A DNA stretch of 7,057 bases from Bifidobacteriaceae bacterium (GCA_031258055.1 JAIRNM010000195.1:1-7057), one strand, 5' to 3'. Positions 1 through 6,614 are shown, numbered from the stretch's first letter. Numbers and translations are program-made. The notes: generated by a model not told the origin, from the sequence alone.

Positions 1-116
1 GCCTGGTCGGCGCGGCGGCGCTGCTCGGCTGCGCCGTCGGGGTGATGGCAGGACTCGCCCCCGCCATCCGGGCCGCCCGTTTAGAACCCGCCACCGCCCT
101 ACAAGAAGGCCCCTGA
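1..116 (+). CDS. MacB/FtsX-type ABC transporter permease, C-terminal end only (partial)
   Basis: The reading frame is open from the left edge (first full codon at base 3) to a TGA at 114-116, giving 37 visible residues. They form a hydrophobic Ala/Gly/Val/Leu helix followed by GLAPAIRAARLEPATAL and a short tail. A last transmembrane helix ending in a small-residue/Pro-A-x-RAAR-x-(D/E)P-x-xAL motif is the usual C-terminus of MacB/FtsX-family permeases (FtsX domain). These act with an ATPase partner in export, lipoprotein handling or antimicrobial-peptide resistance. The substrate cannot be told from this fragment, and the start and most of the gene lie outside the window. It converges on the peptide-transporter operon with a 35-bp gap. 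Confidence 0.75.
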   Translation, partial: LVGAAALLGCAVGVMAGLAPAIRAARLEPATALQEGP

Positions 117-151
117 CCAGGGCAACGTTCCAGTGATTAGGCCTATCCCCG

Positions 152-2086
152 TTAGTGTCCGCGCGGGTGGAGGTTTATGGAGCTGCCGGGGATGGCGGCT
201 AGCAGGGCCTTGGTGTATTCCTCTAGTGGTTCCTCGAAGACACGGTCGGTTGGGCCTTGTTCAACCACACGGCCTTTTTCCATGACATAGACCTGGTCCG
301 CCATTTGGCGGACCACCGCGAGGTCATGGGTAATGAACAGATAAGTCAGTGACAGTTCACGCTGGAGTCGGCCCAACAGTTCCAAGACTTGGGCTTGGAC
401 CAGCACATCAAGGGCGGACACAGCCTCATCGAGGACCACCAACTGGGGTTGGAGGGCCAATGCCCGGGCCACCGCCACGCGTTGGCGTTGGCCGCCTGAC
501 AACTCATTCGGGTAGCGGCGCATGGTTGAGGCGGGCAGCGCCACTTGGTCCAACAGCTCCCGGACCCGAGCCTCACGCGCGGCGCGGCCACCGACACGGT
601 GGGTCCGCAGCGGCTCCTCAATGATCCGGAAGATGGAGAACATCGGGTCAAGCGAGCCATAAGGGTCCTGGAAGACCGGCTGCACCCGGCTGCGGAAATC
701 GAACAATTCGTGCCGCGACAGCGAGGCGGTGTCCACACCATCGAAGACAATGGTGCCCTTCGTCGGCTCAAGCAGCGAGAGCACCATATTGGCGACCGTC
801 GACTTGCCGGAGCCGGATTCCCCTACCAGCGCCGCTGTCGAACCGCGGGCGACAGTCAATGAGACGTCATCGACCGCCGTGAAATCAGTGCGGTCCCAAG
901 GACGCGAACCACGCAGTTGGAAAACCTTCGACACGCCTCGGACCTCCAGCAAGTCGGGTGCCTTGACCAGGCCTTCGCCACCCGAGACAGCGATCACCGC
1001 CGCTTCTTCGCCCTGGTCCTTGGCCTGCTGGATGCGGCGCGAAGCGAGGGAGGGCGCGGCTTGCACCAGGCGCTTGGTGTAGGGATGGCGGGGATTGGTC
1101 AAGATCTCCAACGACGGCCCGGATTCAACCACCCGGCCCTTGTACATGACGACCAGTTGTTCGGCCCGTTCGGCCGCTAGCCCCAGATCATGGGTGATGA
1201 ACAACAAAGCGGTGTCCAACTCGCGGGTCAGCAAACCAAGGTGGTCAAGAATCTGACGCTGCACAGTCACATCCAAGGCGGAGGTCGGCTCATCCGCGAT
1301 CAGCAGCTTGGGGCGGGCGGCCAAGGCCATAGCGATGAGTGCGCGCTGACGCATACCGCCCGAGAACTCGTGCGGGTACTGGCGGGCGCGGCGGGCGGCA
1401 TCGGCCAATCCGGCCTCCGCCAGCAACCCGGCCACCCGGTCGGTGGCGGAGGCCCCGACCACGTAGCGTTCGGCCAGCGCGGCGGCATCCTGCAGGCCGA
1501 GTTGGCGCAGGAGCGACTGGACCTCCAAGCGGGTGGTGAAGCCCACCACCAGGCGGTCGGCCAGACTCTCGACATCCACCCCACGCTCACTGAGCGCCGC
1601 TAGGAGGTCACGCCGTCCATCCGATGAGAGATAGAGCCGGGCGGCTGGGGTATCCGCCAGGTCCGTCTCATGGGTCAACTCCAGCAAAGCCCGGTAGGTC
1701 GAACGCGACACGTCCACGTTGTTGGCGCGCAGCGACTCTCTAATCTGGGCTCCCACCCGGTAGACGGGATTCAAGTTAGACATCGGGTCCTGCGGCACCA
1801 GGCCAATGCCACTGCCGCGCAAAGCGACCAGGCGGGAGGCGGGCGCGCCGACCAACTCTTGGCCGTCAAAACGGATTGAGCCGCCGGTAACACGACCGCC
1901 GCCCGGCAGCAGGCCAATCACGGCATGGGCGGTGGTCGACTTGCCAGAACCCGACTCCCCCACTATGGCCAACGAATGCCCGGCGTAAAGATCAAGACTG
2001 GCCCCCCGCACGGCGCTGACCGTCGAGGTGCGGGAACGGAAGACGACCTCCAGGTCGCGGATCGACAAGAGCGGTTGAGCGGTCAT
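152..2086 (-). CDS. Fused two-domain peptide ABC transporter ATPase (DppD-DppF type)
   Basis: This is a 644-residue cytoplasmic ATPase that powers the Dpp/Opp-family importer encoded just upstream. Two complete nucleotide-binding domains are visible. NBD1 has Walker A GESGSGKST (43-51), Q-loop Q99, signature FSGGMRQR (241-248), Walker B LLIADEP with E266, and H-loop H299. NBD2 has Walker A at 422-430, Q-loop Q473, signature LSGGQRQR (529-536), Walker B LVVLDEA with E554, and H-loop H587. An HPYT-type OppD/F C-terminal segment (334-348) and a linker to about residue 378 separate the domains. In many species these are two proteins (DppD, DppF); here one chain carries both. NBD1 is unusual: Q-loop to signature spans 143 residues, against about 59 in E. 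coli OppD by my recollection, because of a repeat-like insert (about 122-213). The ATG overlaps the stop of the preceding permease (TGATG), with a weak GAAGG 10 nt upstream, suggesting translational coupling. It is the last gene of the operon. Confidence 0.95.
   Translation of the reverse strand: MTAQPLLSIRDLEVVFRSRTSTVSAVRGASLDLYAGHSLAIVGESGSGKSTTAHAVIGLLPGGGRVTGGSIRFDGQELVGAPASRLVALRGSGIGLVPQDPMSNLNPVYRVGAQIRESLRANNVDVSRSTYRALLELTHETDLADTPAARLYLSSDGRRDLLAALSERGVDVESLADRLVVGFTTRLEVQSLLRQLGLQDAAALAERYVVGASATDRVAGLLAEAGLADAARRARQYPHEFSGGMRQRALIAMALAARPKLLIADEPTSALDVTVQRQILDHLGLLTRELDTALLFITHDLGLAAERAEQLVVMYKGRVVESGPSLEILTNPRHPYTKRLVQAAPSLASRRIQQAKDQGEEAAVIAVSGGEGLVKAPDLLEVRGVSKVFQLRGSRPWDRTDFTAVDDVSLTVARGSTAALVGESGSGKSTVANMVLSLLEPTKGTIVFDGVDTASLSRHELFDFRSRVQPVFQDPYGSLDPMFSIFRIIEEPLRTHRVGGRAAREARVRELLDQVALPASTMRRYPNELSGGQRQRVAVARALALQPQLVVLDEAVSALDVLVQAQVLELLGRLQRELSLTYLFITHDLAVVRQMADQVYVMEKGRVVEQGPTDRVFEEPLEEYTKALLAAIPGSSINLHPRGH
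1394..1732 (-). repeat. Degenerate tandem repeat of about 29 residues inserted in the first ATPase domain
   Basis: Residues about 119-231 of the fused ATPase contain units spaced 28-30 residues apart. The two clearest, 175-202 and 204-231, are identical at 14 of 28 positions without gaps. They share LAxRxVVG, then VxxLL, then GLxDAA. Weaker copies are centred on AALSERGVD (163-171) and RALLEL (132-137). The last unit is the one that normally leads into the YPHEFSGG signature, so the extra copies look like duplicated helical-subdomain sequence. The copies have diverged at the DNA level, so this is an old protein repeat and not a recent DNA duplication. Confidence 0.65.
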
Positions 2087-3216
2087 CAGCCACGCGCCTT
2101 CGGGTCGAGGGCGTCACGCAACGCATCCCCCAGCATGATGAAGGCCAACACGGTGATGGCCAGCGCCGACGCGGGCCAGAACAGCAGCTCCGGGGCTTCG
2201 CGCAGGTAGGTCTTAGCATCGCCGATCTGCCAGCCCCAGGATCTCATAGTCAAGGGCAAACCCAAACCAAGGAAAGACAAAGTCGCCTCAGCCACAATGT
2301 AGGTTCCAAGCGAAACGGTCGCCGTCACGATCATGGGTGAAGCGGCGTTCGGCATCACATGGCGCCACAGGATCTTGCCGCGTGAGACGCCGAGCGCCCG
2401 GGCCGCCGTCACAAAATCTGAGTCGCGGATCGCCAACACCGCCCCGCGCGTGATGCGGGCCATCTGCGGCCAGCCAAAGGCCGCCAAGACCGCAACCACC
2501 CCCACGACTCCGGCCCGGTCCCGCATCGACTGGAGGAAGACGATCGCCGCTAGCACCACCGGAATGGCGAAGAAGACGTCCCCCAGCCGCGACAAAACGG
2601 CGTCAAGCCAGCGCCCGTAGTAACCGGCGAGCGCCCCAATGGCACCGCCCAGCACCACAACGGTGAGTGTCGTCAAGATTCCGACCAGCACCGATGGGCG
2701 GGCGCCGTGAATGACGCGGGCGTAAATGTCGCAGCCTTGTTTGTCGAACCCGAGCGGGTGACCCGCCTGCGGCCCCTTCAGCGAATCGGCCAGTGAACAA
2801 GCGTTCATATTGGCCTGCGAGAACCAGCCTGGGAACAGCGCCACCGCCAACACCAGCACAATCAACAGAGCCGAGATTGTGAACAGCGGCTGGCGTCTCA
2901 GTTTGCGCCAGGCGTCCCGCCACATTGATGAGGGCGGCACCGATTCGTCCAGCGCGTCAACGTCCCCTAGTTCGGTCTCATCGAAGTCCGCAAAGAAGTG
3001 CTCAGTCGCCGTTTCGGTCTTGGCGACCGCCGCGCGCCCTACGGCCTTGGCACCTTCGGCTTGCTTTTCGGCCATTCCCGGCGTCACTTGGCCGATGCCG
3101 TCCACCCCAGCCTCCTCGCGTCCTTCGGTCTCCGGTGGTGGCGGCGAGCCGACGGGGGGAGCCGGCCGGGCGGCATCGGGCACCTGGTCTTTGTTCTTGG
3201 GGGTATCAGCGGACAA
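2086..3216 (-). CDS. Peptide ABC transporter permease, DppC/OppC-like
   Basis: This is a 376-residue inner-membrane subunit that pairs with the DppB-like permease to form the peptide channel. Hydrophobic segments lie at roughly 111-130, 175-198, 212-230, 236-250, 296-318 and 346-364. The cytoplasmic EAA loop that docks the ATPase is visible at about 270-290 (TAARALGVSRGKILWRHVMP). The first 100 residues are hydrophilic, rich in Pro, Glu and Ala and then acidic (DFDETELGDVDALDES), which is longer than the short N-terminus of enterobacterial DppC. The start is TTG at 3216: AAGGA sits 6 nt upstream of it, whereas the in-frame ATGs at residues 48 and 98 have no properly spaced ribosome-binding site. 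The TTG lies inside the end of dppB (11-nt overlap), and the TGA overlaps the ATPase start by 1 nt, so coupled translation is likely. Family call is firm; substrate is not. Confidence 0.93.
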   Translation of the reverse strand: MSADTPKNKDQVPDAARPAPPVGSPPPPETEGREEAGVDGIGQVTPGMAEKQAEGAKAVGRAAVAKTETATEHFFADFDETELGDVDALDESVPPSSMWRDAWRKLRRQPLFTISALLIVLVLAVALFPGWFSQANMNACSLADSLKGPQAGHPLGFDKQGCDIYARVIHGARPSVLVGILTTLTVVVLGGAIGALAGYYGRWLDAVLSRLGDVFFAIPVVLAAIVFLQSMRDRAGVVGVVAVLAAFGWPQMARITRGAVLAIRDSDFVTAARALGVSRGKILWRHVMPNAASPMIVTATVSLGTYIVAEATLSFLGLGLPLTMRSWGWQIGDAKTYLREAPELLFWPASALAITVLAFIMLGDALRDALDPKARG

Positions 3217-4135
3217 GGCGAATCCTTGGGTCGAGCGCGGCGTAGAGGAGATCGACCAGCAGGTTGGACATGATGAACACGACCACCAGGATGGTCACCA
3301 TTGAGACAACGGTCGGCCCGTCGCCGCGGGTGATGGCTTGAAACACGGTGTTGCCCACGCCGGGGATGTTGAAGATCCCCTCCGTCACGATTGCTCCGCC
3401 CATCAAAGTACCCAGGTCAGCCCCCAAGAAGGTGACCACCGGGATCAATGAGTTGCGCAGAATGTGGCGCCGGACCACGGCCCGTCGGCCGAGCCCCTTG
3501 GCCGTGGCCGTGCGGACGTAATCAGCCGTAGCGTTCTCCGCCACCGAGGTCCTGGTCAGGCGCATGACGTAGGCCATCGACACCGATGCGAGCACCAACG
3601 CTGGCATCAGCAGGGCCTTGATTGACTGGTTTCCGCCCACGGTGGTGGGAAGCCAGCCCAGTTTGACGCCGAGCAGGAGCTGGAGCAAGAAGCCCATCAC
3701 GAAGGTCGGGACCGCGATCAATGCCATCGATAAGACCAGCGCGGTCGAATCGAACAGCTTGCCGCGGCGCAGCCCGGCGAAGACGCCGACCACCACGCCG
3801 ATCACAGCCTCAATAACGAGTGCCATCAAGGCTAGCTTGACTGTCACAGGATAGGCCTGTTGAACTACTTCAGCGACTGGCCGCCCGCTGAAAGACGTAC
3901 CCAGGTCGCCGGTCAGAACACCTTTGAGATACAAGCCGTATTGCACTATGAACGGCTGGTCCAGGTTGTACTCGGAGCGAATCCGTTCAAGTATCGCTTC
4001 GTTCACCGGCCTCTCGCCAAACATGGCTTTGACCGGGTCGCCTGGAAGCAGGAAGACCATTGTGTAGATAAGGAGCGTAGCTCCCAGGAACACGGGCACC
4101 ATTTGCGCTAAGCGACGCCCGACATACCAGCCCAT
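3206..4135 (-). CDS. Peptide ABC transporter permease, DppB/OppB-like
   Basis: This is a 309-residue integral membrane subunit of the Dpp/Opp importer, the usual length for DppB. An N-terminal helix (about 8-30) ends in LLPGDP, the family's typical first-helix border. A long external loop follows (31-98, including NLDQPFIVQYGLYLKG and GDLGTSF), then helices at about 99-121, 130-155, 175-195, 230-250 and 275-300. The EAA loop for contact with the ATPase is at about 209-229 (TATAKGLGRRAVVRRHILRN). The C-terminal YAALDPRIR is also typical. The ATG at 4135 has a strong AAAGGAG 5 nt upstream (4141-4147), so the start is secure. The gene follows the binding-protein gene after a 140-bp hairpin-rich gap and overlaps the dppC start by 11 nt. 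Confidence 0.95.
   Translation of the reverse strand: MGWYVGRRLAQMVPVFLGATLLIYTMVFLLPGDPVKAMFGERPVNEAILERIRSEYNLDQPFIVQYGLYLKGVLTGDLGTSFSGRPVAEVVQQAYPVTVKLALMALVIEAVIGVVVGVFAGLRRGKLFDSTALVLSMALIAVPTFVMGFLLQLLLGVKLGWLPTTVGGNQSIKALLMPALVLASVSMAYVMRLTRTSVAENATADYVRTATAKGLGRRAVVRRHILRNSLIPVVTFLGADLGTLMGGAIVTEGIFNIPGVGNTVFQAITRGDGPTVVSMVTILVVVFIMSNLLVDLLYAALDPRIRLVR
3223..3227 (-). promoter_or_regulatory. Ribosome-binding site that decides the TTG start of the DppC-like gene
   Basis: On the minus strand AAGGA lies 6 nt before the TTG at 3216, within the last codons of dppB. The alternative ATGs at 3075 and 2925 lack a properly placed Shine-Dalgarno motif. This favours the long N-terminus and reinitiation after dppB. 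Confidence 0.6.
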
Positions 4136-4156
4136 CTAGTCTCCTTTGCCCCCTTA

Positions 4157-4173
4157 AGCGGCGTTTGGCCGCT
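4157..4173 (-). promoter_or_regulatory. Perfect hairpin in the leader of dppB
   Basis: AGCGGC (4157-4162) and GCCGCT (4168-4173) form a perfect 6-bp stem with a 5-nt loop. In the minus-strand transcript it ends about 10 nt before the dppB Shine-Dalgarno motif. No U-tract follows, so a simple intrinsic terminator is unlikely. It may shape ribosome access or mRNA stability. Confidence 0.4.
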
Positions 4174-4177
4174 GGTC

Positions 4178-4209
4178 AGCCCGGACCCCCTCTAGAGGAG
4201 GCCCGGGCT
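4178..4209 (-). promoter_or_regulatory. 14-bp stem-loop between the binding-protein and permease genes
   Basis: In the minus-strand RNA, AGCCCGGGCCUCCU pairs with AGGGGGUCCGGGCU around a CUAG loop. All 14 positions pair, two of them as G-U wobbles. In the opposite-strand RNA those two positions become A-C mismatches, so the structure is suited to the transporter transcript. No U-tract follows. Such elements after binding-protein genes often act as partial terminators or as barriers protecting the upstream mRNA, which would favour excess binding protein over permease. The structure is seen directly; the role is inferred. Confidence 0.55.
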
Positions 4210-4239
4210 CAAGCCAACGGGTCAGGGCGAACTGGCTAA

Positions 4240-4253
4240 CGCTACTAGTAGCG
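4240..4253 (-). promoter_or_regulatory. Perfect 14-bp palindrome downstream of the binding-protein gene
   Basis: CGCTACTAGTAGCG is its own reverse complement and lies 22 bp after the binding-protein stop codon. As RNA it can fold into a 5-bp stem with a CUAG loop. A flanking pair, AACGGGT (4216-4222) and ACCCGTT (4257-4263), could close a larger stem around it. It may help form the 3' end of the binding-protein mRNA or be a protein-binding site. Confidence 0.35.
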
Positions 4254-4275
4254 CGAACCCGTTCGTTACTACGCG

Positions 4276-5958
4276 TTACTTGGTTGTGATCTGGTAAGCG
4301 ATCGGCACGTTGTCCCAACCCCAAATCACGTTCTCGACATTCTCCGAATACCCGCCGCTCGAGTTCTGATACCAGAGCGGAATAGCTGGCAGATCCTTCA
4401 GCAGGATCTCCTGCGCCTGATTGAACTTGACGGCGGCGTCAGCCGGGGTGGCCTCGGAGATTCCCTCGACCAGCAACGCGTCGAACTGCGGGTTCGAGTA
4501 GTCGCCGTCATTAGAACCGCCACCCGTGCCATACAGCGGCGACAAGTAGTTGTAGATAGACGGATAGTCAGGCTGCCAACCGGACCGGAACGGCGTCTGG
4601 ATAGTCCGGTCGGTGATAGCGGTGCGCGACTCCTGGAAAGTCGGATACGGCGCTGGCTTGGTCGCTATGCCGAGTGTGCTAGCGATCGAGTTCAGAGCCG
4701 CTTCAACCCAGACGCCATGCGGGCCGTCCTGGTTATAGGCGATCTGGAACTCGCCTTCCCAAGGCGAGATCGCATCAGCCTGGGCCCACAGTTCCTTGGC
4801 CTTGTCGGGGCCGAAAGTCAGTACCTCGTTGCCGGGGATATCGCCAGACCAGCCTTCCATCAAAGGCGAGGAGAAGTCCTTGGCTGGCGTCCGAGTGCCT
4901 TGGAAGATCGTCTTGGTGATCGACTCGCGGTCGATCGCCCGTGAAATCGCGGCGCGACGGAGCTTGCCTTCCTCGCCGCCAAAGTGGGCCAACCGATCCG
5001 GGATAGTGAATGACTGGAACAACGAACCGGGATCGCTGACAGCGCGATCACCCAGATCCGTCTCGAAGCTGGACAGGGCGCTCTCTGGCATCTCATCAAG
5101 CACATCAAGCTGGCCGGACAGAAGATCTTGGTAGGCGGTGTCGCGGTCCTGGTAGAACACGTAAGTGACGCCGCCATTGACCGGTTTGCGCGGACCTTGG
5201 TACGACTCATTCGGAACCAAGCGGATCTCAATGTTGTGCTCCCAGGCGCCATCCCCGTCCAGCTTGTAAGGGCCGTTGCCGACCGGGCTCTCGCCAAACG
5301 CCGCCATGTCATCGAAAGCGCTGGTTGGTAGCGGGTAGAAGGCGCTGTAACCGAGCCGCATCTTGAAAAAGGGATCCTCCTCGGTCAGTTCAGCGGTGAA
5401 GGTCAAGTCGTCAACCTTGACCAGGCCTTCCATGGTCGGAACCGGTTTGCCTTCAGCTTCGAGTTCCGCCAGTAGTGCTTCCGTCACGGAGTTGACTTCG
5501 TCATAACCCTTGATTTGGTTGAAGAAGTCGGCCGAGAGCTGGCCGTTGGCGCCGAGGGCGCCATAGTTCCAGGCGTTCACAAAGGAGTCGGCGTTGACCG
5601 GCTCATCGTTGGAAAACTTCTGACCCGACTTCAGCTTGATGGTCCAAGTGATGTTGTCATCGGATTCGACTGATTCAGCGACATCCATTTCGGTGGCGCC
5701 ATCGGCCGTGTAATAGACCGGCCCGGCGAACAGGTTCGTGATAATACGACCGCCACCGACCTCGTTCGTATTAGTTGGGACTAACGGGTTTTGGGGCTCG
5801 GTGCCGTTCAGCTTGACGACCCCGCCGCTGGTGGTGGTCGTACCGCCAGTCGACTTGTTGGTGCTTCCGCCCTCGTCCTTCGTACCGCAACCAGCCAAGG
5901 CCAAAGCGGCGGCGGCGGCCAGCGCGACCGCGCTGACTCCATACTTTCTTACTGCCAT
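4276..5958 (-). CDS. Peptide ABC transporter substrate-binding lipoprotein (family 5, DppA/OppA-like)
   Basis: This is a 560-residue extracellular lipoprotein that binds the ligand and delivers it to the DppB/DppC channel. The signal peptide has basic residues near the N-terminus (R4, K5), an Ala/Leu core and the lipobox LAGC with the lipid-accepting Cys at 24. A flexible Gly/Ser/Thr linker follows (about 25-46). Family-5 hallmarks are WTIKLKSGQKFSNDEPVNAD (105-124), GNGPYKL (228-234), RSGWQPDYPS (458-467) and LPAIPLWY (523-530). Length is normal for the family. The ATG at 5958 has GGGGGAG 7 nt upstream (5966-5972). It is the first gene of the transporter unit, 122 bp after ndk. Peptides are the most likely ligand, but family 5 also includes nickel, opine and sugar binders, so the substrate is not fixed by sequence alone. 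Confidence 0.93.
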   Translation of the reverse strand: MAVRKYGVSAVALAAAAALALAGCGTKDEGGSTNKSTGGTTTTSGGVVKLNGTEPQNPLVPTNTNEVGGGRIITNLFAGPVYYTADGATEMDVAESVESDDNITWTIKLKSGQKFSNDEPVNADSFVNAWNYGALGANGQLSADFFNQIKGYDEVNSVTEALLAELEAEGKPVPTMEGLVKVDDLTFTAELTEEDPFFKMRLGYSAFYPLPTSAFDDMAAFGESPVGNGPYKLDGDGAWEHNIEIRLVPNESYQGPRKPVNGGVTYVFYQDRDTAYQDLLSGQLDVLDEMPESALSSFETDLGDRAVSDPGSLFQSFTIPDRLAHFGGEEGKLRRAAISRAIDRESITKTIFQGTRTPAKDFSSPLMEGWSGDIPGNEVLTFGPDKAKELWAQADAISPWEGEFQIAYNQDGPHGVWVEAALNSIASTLGIATKPAPYPTFQESRTAITDRTIQTPFRSGWQPDYPSIYNYLSPLYGTGGGSNDGDYSNPQFDALLVEGISEATPADAAVKFNQAQEILLKDLPAIPLWYQNSSGGYSENVENVIWGWDNVPIAYQITTK

Positions 5959-6000
5959 AAAAACGCTCCCCCATTACATATCTATTGGTGCTCAGGGCCT

Positions 6001-6014
6001 CGAAGGCGCCTTCG
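6001..6014. promoter_or_regulatory. Perfect 14-bp palindrome upstream of the binding-protein gene, possible operator
   Basis: CGAAGGCGCCTTCG is a perfect dyad 42 bp upstream of the transporter's first ATG. It could be an operator or a hairpin in the 5' untranslated region. I see no convincing -35/-10 pair. TAGTCT on the minus strand, just upstream, fits the loose actinobacterial TAnnnT -10 pattern and would place the palindrome right after the transcription start. The regulator is unknown. Confidence 0.35.
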
Positions 6015-6020
6015 CGTTCC

Positions 6021-6050
6021 CAAAAGACTAGACCACGAATCGGTCTAACG
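6021..6050 (-). terminator. Possible weak intrinsic terminator of ndk
   Basis: On the minus strand UAGACC and GGUCUA (6042-6047 and 6029-6034) form a 6-bp stem with a 7-nt loop, extendable to 8 bp by two G-U pairs. A short CUUUU follows. It lies about 30 nt after the ndk stop codon. The stem and U-tract are modest, so readthrough into the transporter genes is possible. Confidence 0.4.
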
Positions 6051-6061
6051 ATGACCATGTG

Positions 6062-6078
6062 CGGCTGCGGACCAGCCG
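6062..6078 (-). terminator. Hairpin immediately after the ndk stop codon
   Basis: CGGCTG (6062-6067) and CAGCCG (6073-6078) form a perfect 6-bp stem with a 5-nt loop, 2 nt after the ndk stop codon on the minus strand. There is no U-tract. It may protect the 3' end of the ndk mRNA or work together with the hairpin that follows. Confidence 0.35.
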
Positions 6079-6080
6079 GA

Positions 6081-6506
6081 TCAAGCCTGAGGGAACCAAA
6101 TCGCCATTTCTCGCGCCGCTGATTCAGGCGAGTCGGAGGCATGCACAATGTTCTGGATCTCACCCGTCCCCCAGTCCCGGCCAAAGTCGCCGCGGATCGT
6201 ACCCGGCGCCGCTTTGACCGGGTCGGTCGCGCCCGCCATAGTCCTGAACGCGACAATCACCTGGGCCCCTTCTAACACGAGGGCTACCAGCGGACCGGAA
6301 GTCATATACTCGACCAGCGACGGATAGAAAGGTTTGTCCTTGTGCTCGGCATAGTGCCGGGCCAGCAGTTCGGGCGTGGCCCACCGCATTTCGAGCCGCG
6401 CGATCGTGTAGCCGCGCGCCTCAGCCCGCTCTAGAACCTTCCCCACCAGGCCGCGTTTTACACCGTCGGGTTTCACCAACACCAAGACTTGTTCCGTGTT
6501 CGACAT
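6081..6506 (-). CDS. ndk: Nucleoside diphosphate kinase
   Basis: This 141-residue cytosolic enzyme transfers the gamma phosphate from ATP to other (d)NDPs through a phospho-histidine intermediate, balancing nucleotide pools. The catalytic motif NIVHASDS is at 119-126, with the active histidine at H122. Other family positions are present: LVKPDGVKRGL (10-20, with K12), Y61 in HKDKPFYPSL, R88, T94 and R105 in GTIRGDFG. The common form is VHGSDS; this protein has Ala in place of Gly. The length is standard. The ATG at 6506 has no well-spaced Shine-Dalgarno motif (GGAG lies only 1 nt away), but TAGGCT ends 6 nt before the ATG, so the transcript may be leaderless. It is a housekeeping gene with no functional tie to the transporter downstream. 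Confidence 0.97.
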   Translation of the reverse strand: MSNTEQVLVLVKPDGVKRGLVGKVLERAEARGYTIARLEMRWATPELLARHYAEHKDKPFYPSLVEYMTSGPLVALVLEGAQVIVAFRTMAGATDPVKAAPGTIRGDFGRDWGTGEIQNIVHASDSPESAAREMAIWFPQA

Positions 6507-6512
6507 GCTCCG

Positions 6513-6518
6513 AGCCTA
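6513..6518 (-). promoter_or_regulatory. Candidate -10 box for a leaderless ndk transcript
   Basis: TAGGCT on the minus strand matches the actinobacterial TAnnnT -10 pattern. Its last base is 7 nt from the A of the ndk ATG, so transcription would begin at or next to the start codon. No -35 with good spacing is clear; the nearest TGAC-containing hexamer is about 20 nt upstream. Confidence 0.4.
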
Positions 6519-6574
6519 CCGCTGCCCCATCAGGCGCCCGTCACCGTCCCGTCCCCCGACGCGGTGTCCAGAAT

Positions 6575-6609
6575 TGCCATCCACCGGGACGCCAAGCGCG
6601 TGGATGGCA
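6575..6609 (-). terminator. Long inverted repeat after the ImmA/IrrE-like gene
   Basis: TGCCATCCAC (6575-6584) and GTGGATGGCA (6600-6609) form a perfect 10-bp stem with a 15-nt loop, starting 5 nt after the stop codon of the upstream gene. On the minus strand only AUUCU follows, a poor U-tract. On the plus strand the stem can extend to 14 bp with two wobbles. A transcription end or a 3'-protecting hairpin is the likeliest role, separating this gene from ndk. Confidence 0.5.
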
Positions 6610-6614
6610 GTTTC

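Noticed and set aside
117..151. Possible terminator between the convergent genes at the left
   Set aside because: Only a short CCCT/AGGG pairing and the 8-bp palindrome TAGGCCTA (138-145) are present, with no U-tract. Too weak to call.
346..771. 141-codon minus-strand frame inside the ATPase gene
   Set aside because: It lies in an alternative frame of the second nucleotide-binding domain, is rich in Trp, Arg, Ser and Cys as expected of a frame-shifted GC-rich gene, and has no start signal.
2810..3304. 164-codon open frame on the plus strand opposite dppC and dppB
   Set aside because: It is antisense to two well-supported genes, has low-complexity Ser/Ala/Pro content and no recognisable motif.
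5973..6000. AT-rich ATAGATATGTAAT stretch (minus strand) as the dppA promoter -10
   Set aside because: It does not fit TAnnnT in a useful register, has no -35 at proper spacing, and would leave almost no room before the Shine-Dalgarno motif.
5771..6256. 161-codon open frame on the minus strand spanning the ndk-dppA gap
   Set aside because: It overlaps the catalytic end of ndk and the signal peptide of the binding protein out of frame, is very rich in Arg and Gly, and resembles no family. It is a GC-driven shadow frame.
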